Of a stretch of 8,923 nt of DNA, positions 1-6,140 are shown piece by piece. The translations under genes were made by a program, and so were the position numbers. Position 1 is the stretch's first letter. Each line of letters starts with the position of its first letter. Origin of the DNA: Chromatiaceae bacterium (GTDB taxonomy: Bacteria > Pseudomonadota > Gammaproteobacteria > Chromatiales > Chromatiaceae); NCBI GenBank assembly GCA_016880695.1, contig JAEHCY010000062.1, forward strand, positions 1-8,923, given 5' to 3'. The notes below the pieces were generated by a model. That model did no database searches. It was not told the DNA's origin and saw only the letters and a program-made list of their open reading frames with translations.

Positions 1-293
1 CGCGACCAGTTCCACATGCATGCGACGGAAGCTGGCGCGGGTTGAGAATGCCCACCAGGTTGATGGCCGCAGCGCGCAGCCCTCGGGCAGCCCTCGGGGT
101 TGCGGGCGAGGACCGTGGGGTTGAAGATGTCTCCTTTAGTGAGTTCGAGGCCGGGAAGCACCTTGAGGTCGCGGTGGCGTTCGGGGTGGGCTATGAGAAT
201 GCGAGTGCGCACACCGCGGTTGCACAGGTGTGCCGCGAGGTGCCCGCCGACGAACCCCGTGCCTCCGAGGATACCTACCAGGGGTTTGTTCAT
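1..293 (-). CDS. NAD(P)-binding epimerase/NDUFA9-like SDR protein, N-terminal part, frame-disrupted and cut by window edge
   Basis: The ATG at 293 opens a frame beginning MNKPLVGILGGTGFVGGHL, a Rossmann-fold start with the glycine-rich GGTGFVG dinucleotide-binding loop. It continues through RTRILIAHPERHRDL, KVLPGLELTKGDIFNPTVLA and EGC, the usual first 65 or so residues of atypical SDR proteins of the complex I NDUFA9-like group. These proteins bind NAD(P) and act on, or are structurally derived from enzymes acting on, nucleotide sugars; the substrate here is unknown. The next conserved block, AINLVGILN, lies at 41-67 in a second frame, and FRRMHVELV at 1-30 lies in a third. Two frame changes therefore occur inside about 70 bases, one of them beside an 11-bp tandem duplication (76-97). 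This is either a decayed gene or a stretch of poor sequence at a contig edge. The rest of the protein, about 220 residues, lies outside the window. An AAGG touches the ATG and is a weak ribosome site. Family assignment is good; intactness is unknown. Confidence 0.7.
   Translation of the reverse strand, partial: MNKPLVGILGGTGFVGGHLAAHLCNRGVRTRILIAHPERHRDLKVLPGLELTKGDIFNPTVLARNPEGCPRAARCGHQPGGHSQPAPASVACMWNWS
76..97. repeat. 11-bp perfect tandem duplication inside the epimerase fragment
   Basis: The 11-mer GCAGCCCTCGG occurs twice head to tail (76-86 and 87-97). Because 11 is not a multiple of three it shifts the reading frame, and it sits where the conserved EGCD-AINLVGILN segment of the family should be read continuously. 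Removing one copy still leaves a one-base mismatch of frame, so a further single-base loss nearby must be assumed. Confidence 0.75.
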
Positions 294-356
294 CCTTGAT
301 AGTCGAAGATTTTCTCGGGCGCTGGCGGCATCTGAAAGGCCGGCCCCGTTGCCAGC

Positions 357-386
357 ACCATAGCCGCCCGAGCGAAGTCAGGACAA
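357..386 (-). promoter_or_regulatory. possible sigma70 promoter for the epimerase gene
   Basis: On the minus strand TTGTCC (386-381) and TATGGT (362-357) are separated by 18 bp; each matches four of six consensus bases. It lies about 65 bp upstream of the epimerase ATG in the divergent gap between that gene and the permease gene. Weak boxes like these arise often by chance. Confidence 0.2.
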
Positions 387-390
387 TAAC

Positions 391-398
391 AGAGGAGG
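391..398 (+). promoter_or_regulatory. strong Shine-Dalgarno site fixing the GTG start of the permease gene
   Basis: AGAGGAGG ends six bases before the GTG at 405. The alternative ATG at 414 would be 15 bases away, so the site favours GTG as the real start. Confidence 0.65.
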
Positions 399-404
399 TC
401 AGGG

Positions 405-1220
405 GTGGAGGGGATGCTCGATCCGGCGATCTGGGTTCCCTGGGCAGGGTACCTGCTCACCGGTGCGGTGGCTGGGGTGCTGGCCGGCCTGCTCGGTGTG
501 GGCGGCGGGATCGTGATCGTGCCAGCCCTGATCGCGATCTTCAGCTTCGAGGGCATGAGCCCGGAGTGGATCCCGCAGTTGGCCGTGGGCACCTCGCTCG
601 CTACCATCGTGGGCACCTCGATCGCCTCGGTGCGAGCCCACCAGCGACGTGGGGCGGTGCGATGGGATCTGTTTCGCCAGCTCGTCCCGGGAATCCTGCT
701 CGGCGCTGGTGCCGGTGCTGTGCTGGCCGGTTACCTGCCTGGCCTGTGGCTCAAGCACATCTTCATCCTGTTCATTCTCTATGTAGCCTGGCAGATGCTG
801 CGCCCGCCAGCGGCTCAGGTGCGCTTCCCGCTGCCGGGGTGGGCAGGGATGTCCCTGGTGGGTCTGCTGATCGGGGTGCTATCGGCCCTGGTGGGTATCG
901 GCGGTGGGACCCTCACGGTGCCCTTCCTGATTGCCGCGGGAACCGAGCCGCGCAAGGCCGTGGCCACCTCCAGCGCTTGCGGTTTGCCGATTGCGCTGGC
1001 CGGGGGGCTGGGTTTTGCCGCCGTGGGGTGGTGGGTGGCGGATCTACCCGGCGCCAGCAGCGGTTTCCTCTACTGGCCCGCCATCGGGGCGATTCTGCTC
1101 GGCAGCATCCCCACGGCGCCCCTGGGGGCCCGCTTGGCCCATACGTTGCCGGCCGCCACCCTCAAACGGGTGCTTGCCATCCTCTTGATCGTGGTCGGGA
1201 TCAAGCTTTGGCTGTTCTGA
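405..1220 (+). CDS. TauE/SafE family membrane permease (sulfite exporter-like)
   Basis: A 271-residue integral membrane protein of the TauE/SafE (formerly DUF81) family, inner-membrane carriers linked to export of sulfite, sulfoacetate or other organic and sulfur anions. About eight hydrophobic segments are visible. The internal duplication typical of the family is clear: GLLGVGGGIVIVP at residues 28-40 is echoed by ALVGIGGGTLTVP at 161-173, and AVGTSLATI (60-68) by AVATSSACG (185-193). The basic loop HQRRGAVRWDLF (79-90) follows the first half-motif, as is common in the family. Length is normal (about 250-270). The start is GTG at 405, with AGAGGAGG six bases upstream. The gene stands alone between a divergent epimerase and a convergent exported protein, so context does not give the substrate. 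A role in sulfur metabolism is possible but not shown. Confidence 0.9.
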   Translation: MEGMLDPAIWVPWAGYLLTGAVAGVLAGLLGVGGGIVIVPALIAIFSFEGMSPEWIPQLAVGTSLATIVGTSIASVRAHQRRGAVRWDLFRQLVPGILLGAGAGAVLAGYLPGLWLKHIFILFILYVAWQMLRPPAAQVRFPLPGWAGMSLVGLLIGVLSALVGIGGGTLTVPFLIAAGTEPRKAVATSSACGLPIALAGGLGFAAVGWWVADLPGASSGFLYWPAIGAILLGSIPTAPLGARLAHTLPAATLKRVLAILLIVVGIKLWLF

Positions 1221-1239
1221 GCAACCCCAGAGAACCCCC

Positions 1240-1977
1240 TCAGCGGCGGCGCTCGGAGGGGGATTCGTGGCGGAAGATGCGGCGATAGAGATAGACCTGA
1301 CCGGCCTCGTCGCGCAGCATCAACCGACCATCCCGATGGACATATTCGAAGGCGAGGGCATTCTCCTGCTCGGGGTTATAGAGCAGGAGCCGATCGCCCT
1401 CCACCCGGATGTGACCATCGAGGTAGCGCGAGTCCCCCGAATACATGCGGTAGTGCGAGCCTTCGATCAACAAGAGTTCACCCGCGGGCGATTCCCAGGA
1501 GCCCTCCAACGGCGACTGATCGTAGGGTGCCCCCCAGGGGGCGCCATAGGGACTGAAATCGCCGGGGCCAAAGCCGGGCATCTGCCGGCTCCAGCCGGAG
1601 GGGTCCCAGGGTGAGGACATCCCCGGAAGGCCACCCATGCCCAGAGGGAATGAGGACCAGGGCGTCTGCCCTGGCATGGAGAAGGGGCTCATGGCGGGAA
1701 ACCCCGACCAACCGCTGAAGGGGGAGGAGGCGCTCGCCCAGTTGCTGGATTTCCCGTCGCTGCGCGGGCGCCGCAGATCGGAGTCGCGCTCGCGGAACAT
1801 GCCCATGGCATCCATCATCCGCGTCATGGCGTCGGCCATGGCCTCCCGGGTCCCGCGGCCGCCCTCGGCACCCGCCACCGCCTGGATCAAGCAACCGGCA
1901 AGGATCATCCAGCGCAGGCGTCGGGCGCGGCGAGGGTACTGCAGGTAGGCCGTGTGGCGGTGGACTGGCAAGAACAT
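1240..1977 (-). CDS. uncharacterised exported protein with Pro/Gly/Trp/Met-rich linker and C-terminal beta-type domain
   Basis: I do not recognise a named family. From ATG 1977 the protein is 245 residues. Residues 16-37 form a signal peptide: a basic stretch RRARRLR, a hydrophobic WMILAGCLIQAV core, and a likely signal peptidase I site AGA|EGG after residue 37. LAGC inside the core resembles a lipobox, but the hydrophobic run before it is too short for a normal lipoprotein. Next come a short Met-rich helix (ADAMTRMMDAMGMF), then about 90 residues very rich in P, G, S, W, F and M without charged segments, likely disordered. The C-terminal 75 residues (from GSWESPAGELLLIEG to LYRRIF) alternate hydrophobic and polar residues like a small beta-barrel and look folded. 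GTG 2022 is an alternative start; neither has a good ribosome site. It converges on the permease gene with 19 bp between stop codons. Confidence 0.7.
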   Translation of the reverse strand: MFLPVHRHTAYLQYPRRARRLRWMILAGCLIQAVAGAEGGRGTREAMADAMTRMMDAMGMFRERDSDLRRPRSDGKSSNWASASSPFSGWSGFPAMSPFSMPGQTPWSSFPLGMGGLPGMSSPWDPSGWSRQMPGFGPGDFSPYGAPWGAPYDQSPLEGSWESPAGELLLIEGSHYRMYSGDSRYLDGHIRVEGDRLLLYNPEQENALAFEYVHRDGRLMLRDEAGQVYLYRRIFRHESPSERRR

Positions 1978-2131
1978 TGCGTTGGTTGGGCTCTTTATCC
2001 CGCCGGACGGGGTGCTAGGCACCGGCGCTCTGGGGTACCAACTCGAAGTCTACCAGATCAGGCATGGCCGCCGGAGGGACTGGCACGGGGCACTGCTGCC
2101 CTCACCCTGCTAGGTCGCGGGGCGGGTATCC

Positions 2132-4144
2132 TCAACGGCCCGGCCGCTTGTCGTGGTCCGACTTGCGCTCGCTCCCGCCTGGTCGACGCAGGGCACTGAT
2201 CGGTGTCATCAGCCGGCTCAGGGCCAGCGGCTCGGCACCGAGACGTTGGCGGTAGATGACGAGATAGGCCAGCACGCGCTGCACGTACTCGCGGGTTTCC
2301 CGCAACGGGATCGTTTCCACCCAGCGATCGGCGTCCAGGGGCTCCGCCGGCAGCCAACCCGCCACGCGCGAGGGTCCCGCATTGTAGGCGGCGGTGGCGA
2401 GTACCGGATGCTCGCCCAGGCGGCGCGAAAGGGTTGCCAGATAGGCGCTGCCGAGTGCCAGGTTGAGTGAGGGCCGGATCAGGTCGAGGGGTGCGATGTG
2501 GCCCGCGCCCCGTTTTTGCCCCATCTCGCTGGCGGTGGCGGGTAGGAGCTGCGTCAGGCCAACGGCACCGGCGGAGGAGCGGATGTCAGGGGCGAAGGCG
2601 CTTTCCTGACGCACCAGGGCATAGATCCAGGCCGGATCAAGGCGGTTCTCGTCCGCTTGTGCCGCGATCAGCTCGGAATACGCCAGAGGAAAGCGCAGCT
2701 CGAGATCGTCCCACGACTGGGCACGGGCCAGGGTGAGGATGGCCTGATCGTGCCAGCCGAGGTCCTGCGCCAGGCTCGCCGCGGCCTCCAACTCGGGCGC
2801 GGTCAGCCCCTCGAGCAGCAGGTGCCATTCGCGTCGCGCTGGCGGTGCCCGCCCCAGCGCCAATAGCTCCTTGGCACGCTGGGCAGCGGGCACCTCGCTG
2901 ATGCTTGCCGTGAGCCCGGGGTCCACCCGCAGGGGCTGGTGGTTGAAGTGGTAGTAGCTCCGCAACCGATCGGCGGCGAGAAACCCGTAGTAGCTCCGTT
3001 CCGTGGCGAGATCTCGCCACAGGGCGGTGGCGGTCTCCTCATCGCCCTGGGCTTGCAGCGCTCGGGCCCGCCAGTAGCGCCAGGTTTCGTCCGCCTGCTC
3101 CGCGGCGGGAAGGGCCGCGATCCAGCGCTGCAGCCGCTCCCAATCCCCGGCGCGCAGGGCCGCGCGGAGGCGTTGCTCGCGCAGGCGGGAGGTATCGAGG
3201 CAGGCGTCGAACCGATCAAGGTCCCCAAGCACCGCGCCGGCATTCTCCCGCGCTTGGGCAAGCGCCACCGCGACGTCGCCGCTGCAGCGATCCGCCTCCG
3301 CGAGGCCCTCGTCGTGCCGCAGCCCAGCCCAGAGGGCGCTGGCGGCGGCCGGGTCCCTCGCCGCCAGGCGTTTGATGCCGTCGATGACGATGCGCGGGTG
3401 TTTCTGGTGGGTGCCAGAGAGGCGATTGGGCTCGCCCAGAAGACGCGGATTGTCGCGAATCTCTGCCCAGCGCTGGACCCAGACCTGCTCGGCGGCCGGC
3501 AACCGAGTCCCGAGGTCCCTCGCCAGGGCGGTGTTGCCGCGCTCCATTGCCCGATCGATGCGTTGCCACAGCAGGTCCCCGGTCAGGTTTCCAAGCCGCG
3601 CCCATTCCTCGAACAGGTGGTTGCAGGCCGCGGGCTGGGTGTCTTCGGTGAGCCAGATCGGTGCCACCTCCGCCATGGCCGCGTCCGTGCGTCCGGTCTG
3701 CCACAGGGCGGTGAGGTAATGGCAGCGTTGCTCGACGGCATCGTCGGGCCGATAGGCGTCGAGAAAGGCCGGCCAGTCCCCGGCCGCGGCCAGGCGGTTG
3801 AGCCGTTGCCGGCGTAGCCCCGGCGTGAGCGGGGTGTCGGGGAAGCGCGCGATGAACGCTGCGAGGTCCGCCGGGGAGGCGAGGTCTCGGTCCTTGGTCA
3901 GCTCCAGGTGATCGAGATAGGGGAGGAGGGGGTAGTCCTTGAGTCCTGCCTTGAGCTGCCGGTAGCGCGCTTGGTCACCATCGCGAAAGGCTTGCTCGGC
4001 GGCGACGAACCGGCGCCGCTGGCCCTCGAGATCCCGCTGGGGCCATCCGGATGCCTGCGCGAGGGGGGTCAGCAACCCAACGCAGAGACAAGCCCGGAGC
4101 GCGGCCCCAATCCACCGCCAGCAGGGGATAGCGGGCCGGCTCAA
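2132..4144 (-). CDS. slt: soluble lytic murein transglycosylase (Slt70 family)
   Basis: Periplasmic enzyme that cleaves the MurNAc-GlcNAc bond of peptidoglycan, giving 1,6-anhydro-MurNAc ends, during wall turnover and recycling. From the TTG at 4144 it is 670 residues. Residues 1-31 are a signal peptide ending AQA|SG. A long superhelical U/L domain of paired helices follows, starting RRRFVAAEQAFRDGD and LKDYPLLPYL as in E. coli Slt. The C-terminal lysozyme-like domain contains ALVRQESAF with the catalytic Glu near residue 514, then SSAGAVGLTQLLPATA, ATAAYNAGPSRVAGWL and ETREYVQRVLAY. All key motifs are present. I chose TTG 4144 because AGGA lies six bases upstream and it gives a signal peptide of normal length. 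ATG 4207 would add 21 residues and cannot be excluded. The gene stands alone, and its upstream region is shared with the small gene at 4249. Confidence 0.95.
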   Translation of the reverse strand: MSRPAIPCWRWIGAALRACLCVGLLTPLAQASGWPQRDLEGQRRRFVAAEQAFRDGDQARYRQLKAGLKDYPLLPYLDHLELTKDRDLASPADLAAFIARFPDTPLTPGLRRQRLNRLAAAGDWPAFLDAYRPDDAVEQRCHYLTALWQTGRTDAAMAEVAPIWLTEDTQPAACNHLFEEWARLGNLTGDLLWQRIDRAMERGNTALARDLGTRLPAAEQVWVQRWAEIRDNPRLLGEPNRLSGTHQKHPRIVIDGIKRLAARDPAAASALWAGLRHDEGLAEADRCSGDVAVALAQARENAGAVLGDLDRFDACLDTSRLREQRLRAALRAGDWERLQRWIAALPAAEQADETWRYWRARALQAQGDEETATALWRDLATERSYYGFLAADRLRSYYHFNHQPLRVDPGLTASISEVPAAQRAKELLALGRAPPARREWHLLLEGLTAPELEAAASLAQDLGWHDQAILTLARAQSWDDLELRFPLAYSELIAAQADENRLDPAWIYALVRQESAFAPDIRSSAGAVGLTQLLPATASEMGQKRGAGHIAPLDLIRPSLNLALGSAYLATLSRRLGEHPVLATAAYNAGPSRVAGWLPAEPLDADRWVETIPLRETREYVQRVLAYLVIYRQRLGAEPLALSRLMTPISALRRPGGSERKSDHDKRPGR

Positions 4145-4248
4145 GGGGTTTCCTGGTCTGGGTGAACGCTGGGCGAGCGGCAACGCCACAGAGCTTTGGT
4201 TACACATCGGTTCAAGCCTAGGTTTTCCTAACAGGCGCCGCAAGGACT

Positions 4249-4392
4249 GTGTATGCAGCTCTGATCCTGGGGCTCAGCGGTGGCGGCTGCACGTCCCTGG
4301 ATGCGCCTTCCGCGCAAGGCGACTCGGGACGATTCCTCAATACCGCGCTGCGCGCCTATTCGGGAGGAGCGGGACTCTATGTGCTCGGGTAG
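4249..4392 (+). CDS. possible small exported protein or lipoprotein (47 aa), unknown function
   Basis: A 47-residue frame from GTG 4249 to TAG 4392. The N-terminus reads VYAALILGLSGGGCTSLDAP: a short hydrophobic stretch, then a glycine run and a single Cys followed by T-S-L-D. This resembles a lipoprotein signal, although the positions before the Cys (G-G-G) fit the lipobox poorly and there is no basic n-region. The rest, from QGDSGRFLNTAL to GGAGLYVLG, is small and glycine-rich. In its favour, most codons end in G or C like the neighbouring genes, AAGGA lies just upstream (two-base spacing, too close to be ideal), and it fills an otherwise long gap between slt and the monophosphatase gene. 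Against it, the start is GTG, it has no basic residue at the start, and I know no homologue. A candidate only. Confidence 0.35.
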   Translation: MYAALILGLSGGGCTSLDAPSAQGDSGRFLNTALRAYSGGAGLYVLG

Positions 4393-4628
4393 GTGCCGTT
4401 CGCCCCGAGTAGGCCGCAGAGCATCCGTATCGGGGGCGAAGTGGCTCCAACTGCGGTTTCTTGGGGGGTGTTCCGCTTGCACGTCAAGCTACGGTTCTCC
4501 ACCGGCCGGCAGTGGACCCATGGGACTGAAGTGCGACGAAAGGCAAAACCGATGTGCATTTGGTATACCCTTAGCTGTCTTGTATCTCGTCCGGGTTTGT
4601 TTCCCGCATCGTTAGAGATTACCTTGCC
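4393..4628. other. intergenic leader region upstream of the monophosphatase gene
   Basis: No convincing gene is seen between the possible small gene and the monophosphatase start. If the small gene is not real, the empty stretch runs from about 4145/4208 to 4628. Base composition falls from GC-rich to more mixed towards 4540-4620, as expected for a promoter region. I see no riboswitch fold, tRNA or long inverted repeat. Confidence 0.5.
4561..4569 (+). promoter_or_regulatory. possible extended -10 promoter for the monophosphatase gene
   Basis: TGGTATACC fits the extended -10 pattern TGnTATAAT with four of six core matches. No recognisable -35 lies 15-19 bases upstream, which extended -10 promoters can tolerate. 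Transcription would start near 4576, giving a leader of about 50 bases. Confidence 0.3.
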
Positions 4629-5435
4629 ATGCCGGACTCCAGGTTGCCCAGCCCCGGCGAGCTGTGCGCACTGCTGCGCCAGGTCGGCCACGACGAGATC
4701 CTGCCCCGGTACCGGCGGGTGGGCGCCGAGGCCAAGGCGGACGGCAGCCTGGTCACGGAGGCCGACCTCGCGGTACAGCGCCGGATCGAGGAGGCGCTGC
4801 AACGTCTTGAGCCCAAGATTCCCCTGCTCGCCGAGGAAATGACCAGCGAGGCGCAAGAGCGCCTGTTGAACGAAGCGAGCGCCGGTTTTTGGTGCCTCGA
4901 CCCCCTCGACGGGACTACCAACTTTGCCGCCGGGTTTCCGTTTTTCGCCATCTCCCTGGCCCTGATTCGGCAGGGAGAACCGATCCTGGGGGCGGTCTAT
5001 GATCCGCTGCGCGAGGAGTGCTTCAGCGCGGTCCGTGGCGGGGGGTGCTGGTTGAACGATGCGTCCCTGTGCCTGGCTTCGGCGCCGATCCCCCTGGCGG
5101 AGGCGCTTGCCGTGGTGGACTTCAAGCGGCTGGAGGCGGGCATTGGGCGGCGCCTGGTCGATCGGCCCCCGTTCCGCTCCCTGCGCAGTCTTGGATCCGT
5201 GGCCTTGGAGTGGTGCTGGCTGGCGGCCGGGCGGTTCCATGTCTATCTGCACGGTGGGCAGAGGCTGTGGGACACTGCCGCCGGTTCCCTGATCCTGAGT
5301 GTGGCGGGGGGGGGGGGGCTGATCCTGGACCACCGCGCTGCCCGTGGCGACGAGCTCAGCCTACAACCTAAGCTGACCGTTGCCGCCGGCCAAGGGGAGC
5401 TGCTCGCGCAGTGGCGCGGTTGGCTTGGGCTGTAG
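4629..5435 (+). CDS. inositol monophosphatase family protein (Mg-dependent phosphatase)
   Basis: A 268-residue metal-dependent phosphatase of the inositol monophosphatase superfamily, which includes SuhB, CysQ and related enzymes hydrolysing small sugar, inositol or nucleotide phosphates in the cytoplasm. The family motifs are in order: KADGSLVTEADLAVQ (36-50), the metal-ligand Glu pair AEEM (68-71), DPLDGTTNF (91-99) with ligands D91 and D94, GAVYDPLREECFSA (121-134), and WDTAAG (214-219) with ligand D215. Length is normal. A run of 13 G (5306-5318) encodes part of the loop after this last motif (VAGGGGLILD) and keeps the frame. The exact substrate cannot be read from sequence; the protein is not close enough to SuhB or CysQ for me to name it. 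The start is ATG 4629 with only a weak ribosome site. The Sel1 gene follows 98 bp downstream on the same strand. Confidence 0.9.
   Translation: MPDSRLPSPGELCALLRQVGHDEILPRYRRVGAEAKADGSLVTEADLAVQRRIEEALQRLEPKIPLLAEEMTSEAQERLLNEASAGFWCLDPLDGTTNFAAGFPFFAISLALIRQGEPILGAVYDPLREECFSAVRGGGCWLNDASLCLASAPIPLAEALAVVDFKRLEAGIGRRLVDRPPFRSLRSLGSVALEWCWLAAGRFHVYLHGGQRLWDTAAGSLILSVAGGGGLILDHRAARGDELSLQPKLTVAAGQGELLAQWRGWLGL
5306..5318. repeat. homopolymer of 13 G within the monophosphatase gene
   Basis: Thirteen consecutive G residues, encoding four glycines plus the last base of an Ala codon. With 13 G the downstream frame is correct. Gain or loss of one base would truncate or alter the last 40 or so residues. 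Confidence 0.9.
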
Positions 5436-5533
5436 GGGGGAACGGGGAGCGGCTTGAATCCTAGGGGACCACCCCCGATTGTTTGACGCGGACATAACGG
5501 TTGGTGTCTGTTGGTAACCCTGGAGCCGAGTCG

Positions 5534-5980
5534 ATGAGCGAGCCCAACCCACCCTTTGAGCTGGATATGGACCTCAGCAGCGGAATCGCCGCCTTCGAGG
5601 CGAAGTATTTCTCCCGCGCGGCCCGGCTGTTGTCGCCCTTGGCGGAGGGGGGTGATCCCGAGGCCCAGTATCGCATGGCGATCATGGCGCAGAACGGCTT
5701 GGGTATGCACGACAACCCAGGGCTTGCGTTTCGTTTCATGCAGGCCGCCGCCGAGGCGGGTCACGCCTTGGCCCAGCATGGGCTCGGGTTCATGTACCTC
5801 GAGGGAGAGTGCACCGAGCGCGACGCGACGAAGGCGGTGGCGTGGTTTCAACGGGCGGCGGCGCAGGGTCTGGCCGGTTCCCAGGCCACCCTGGGCAGGC
5901 TCTACGAAGAGGGCCGGGGTGTGGCGCCGGATCAGGAAGAGGCCGACCGGTGGTACCGGCTGGCCGGTTTGGATCGGTGA
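5534..5980 (+). CDS. Sel1-repeat (TPR-like) protein
   Basis: A 148-residue protein built of Sel1-like helix pairs, a scaffold for protein-protein contacts. After a short acidic N-terminus, a leading helix pair (GIAAFEAKYFSRAARLLSPLAEGG, 17-40) is followed by three Sel1 units of about 36 residues: from PEAQYRMAIMAQNGLG (42-57), from ALAQHGLGFMYLEG (78-91), and from AGSQATLGRLYEEGRGV (114-130). The G-x-G-V and A-x-x-W-F/Y-x-x-A-A signatures are recognisable. No signal peptide or membrane segment is seen, so a cytoplasmic location is likely. ATG 5534 is preferred because GGAG lies eight bases upstream; a TTG at 5501 in the same frame lacks this. It may be co-transcribed with the monophosphatase gene 98 bp upstream. 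Partner and pathway are unknown. Confidence 0.85.
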   Translation: MSEPNPPFELDMDLSSGIAAFEAKYFSRAARLLSPLAEGGDPEAQYRMAIMAQNGLGMHDNPGLAFRFMQAAAEAGHALAQHGLGFMYLEGECTERDATKAVAWFQRAAAQGLAGSQATLGRLYEEGRGVAPDQEEADRWYRLAGLDR

Positions 5981-6102
5981 GGGGGTTGTGAGTCACCAGG
6001 GTATTCGCCGCGCTCGAACCCTCTTGGCCCGCTTCCACCGGGCTCAGGACAGGTCTCGATAGGCTCTGTTGATCAGGGCGACAGGGGCGATCCCTTCTGC
6101 CG

Positions 6103-6122
6103 CCCCGGGATTGCGCCTGGGG
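6103..6122. terminator. weak hairpin between convergent Sel1 and aroG genes
   Basis: CCCCGGG (6103-6109) pairs with CCTGGGG (6116-6122) around a six-base loop, seven pairs including one G-U. It lies 19 bases past the aroG stop and 123 past the Sel1 stop. Neither side is followed by a T tract, so it is not a classical intrinsic terminator. Confidence 0.22.
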
Positions 6123-6140
6123 GCCGTGGTGTCCGTCCGT

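Noticed and set aside
1217..1243. CTGAG...CTCAG inverted repeat spanning the two convergent stop codons
   Set aside because: Only five pairs with a 17-base loop and no T tract; it arises because both genes end in a TGA with similar flanks.
230..1288. Open frame of 352 codons overlapping the TauE/SafE gene
   Set aside because: Arg/Gly/Ala-rich shifted frame; the permease frame has membrane segments, family motifs and a strong ribosome site.
2088..2101. Five-pair hairpin downstream of slt
   Set aside because: Short stem and no T tract; not credible as a terminator.
2939..3817. Open frame of 292 codons on the plus strand opposite slt
   Set aside because: Antisense to a clearly conserved enzyme; no motifs and low-complexity composition typical of mirror frames in GC-rich DNA.
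4575..4588. 14-base sequence CTGTCTTGTATCTC shared with 7179-7192 at the aroG start
   Set aside because: One of the copies is ordinary aroG coding sequence, and a single 14-base match is not surprising by chance in about 9 kb when both strands are considered.
4377..5333. Open frame of 318 codons on the minus strand opposite the monophosphatase
   Set aside because: Gln/Pro/Arg-rich mirror frame with no recognisable domain or ribosome site.
5436..5467. G-rich stretch after the monophosphatase stop as a possible G-quadruplex
   Set aside because: Only three well-spaced G runs plus one distant run; loop lengths are poor.
5988..6062. 24-codon frame from GTG just after the Sel1 gene, preceded by a G-rich stretch
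   Set aside because: Too short, Arg-rich with no recognisable feature, and the preceding Gs are simply the sequence after the Sel1 stop; insufficient to call a gene.
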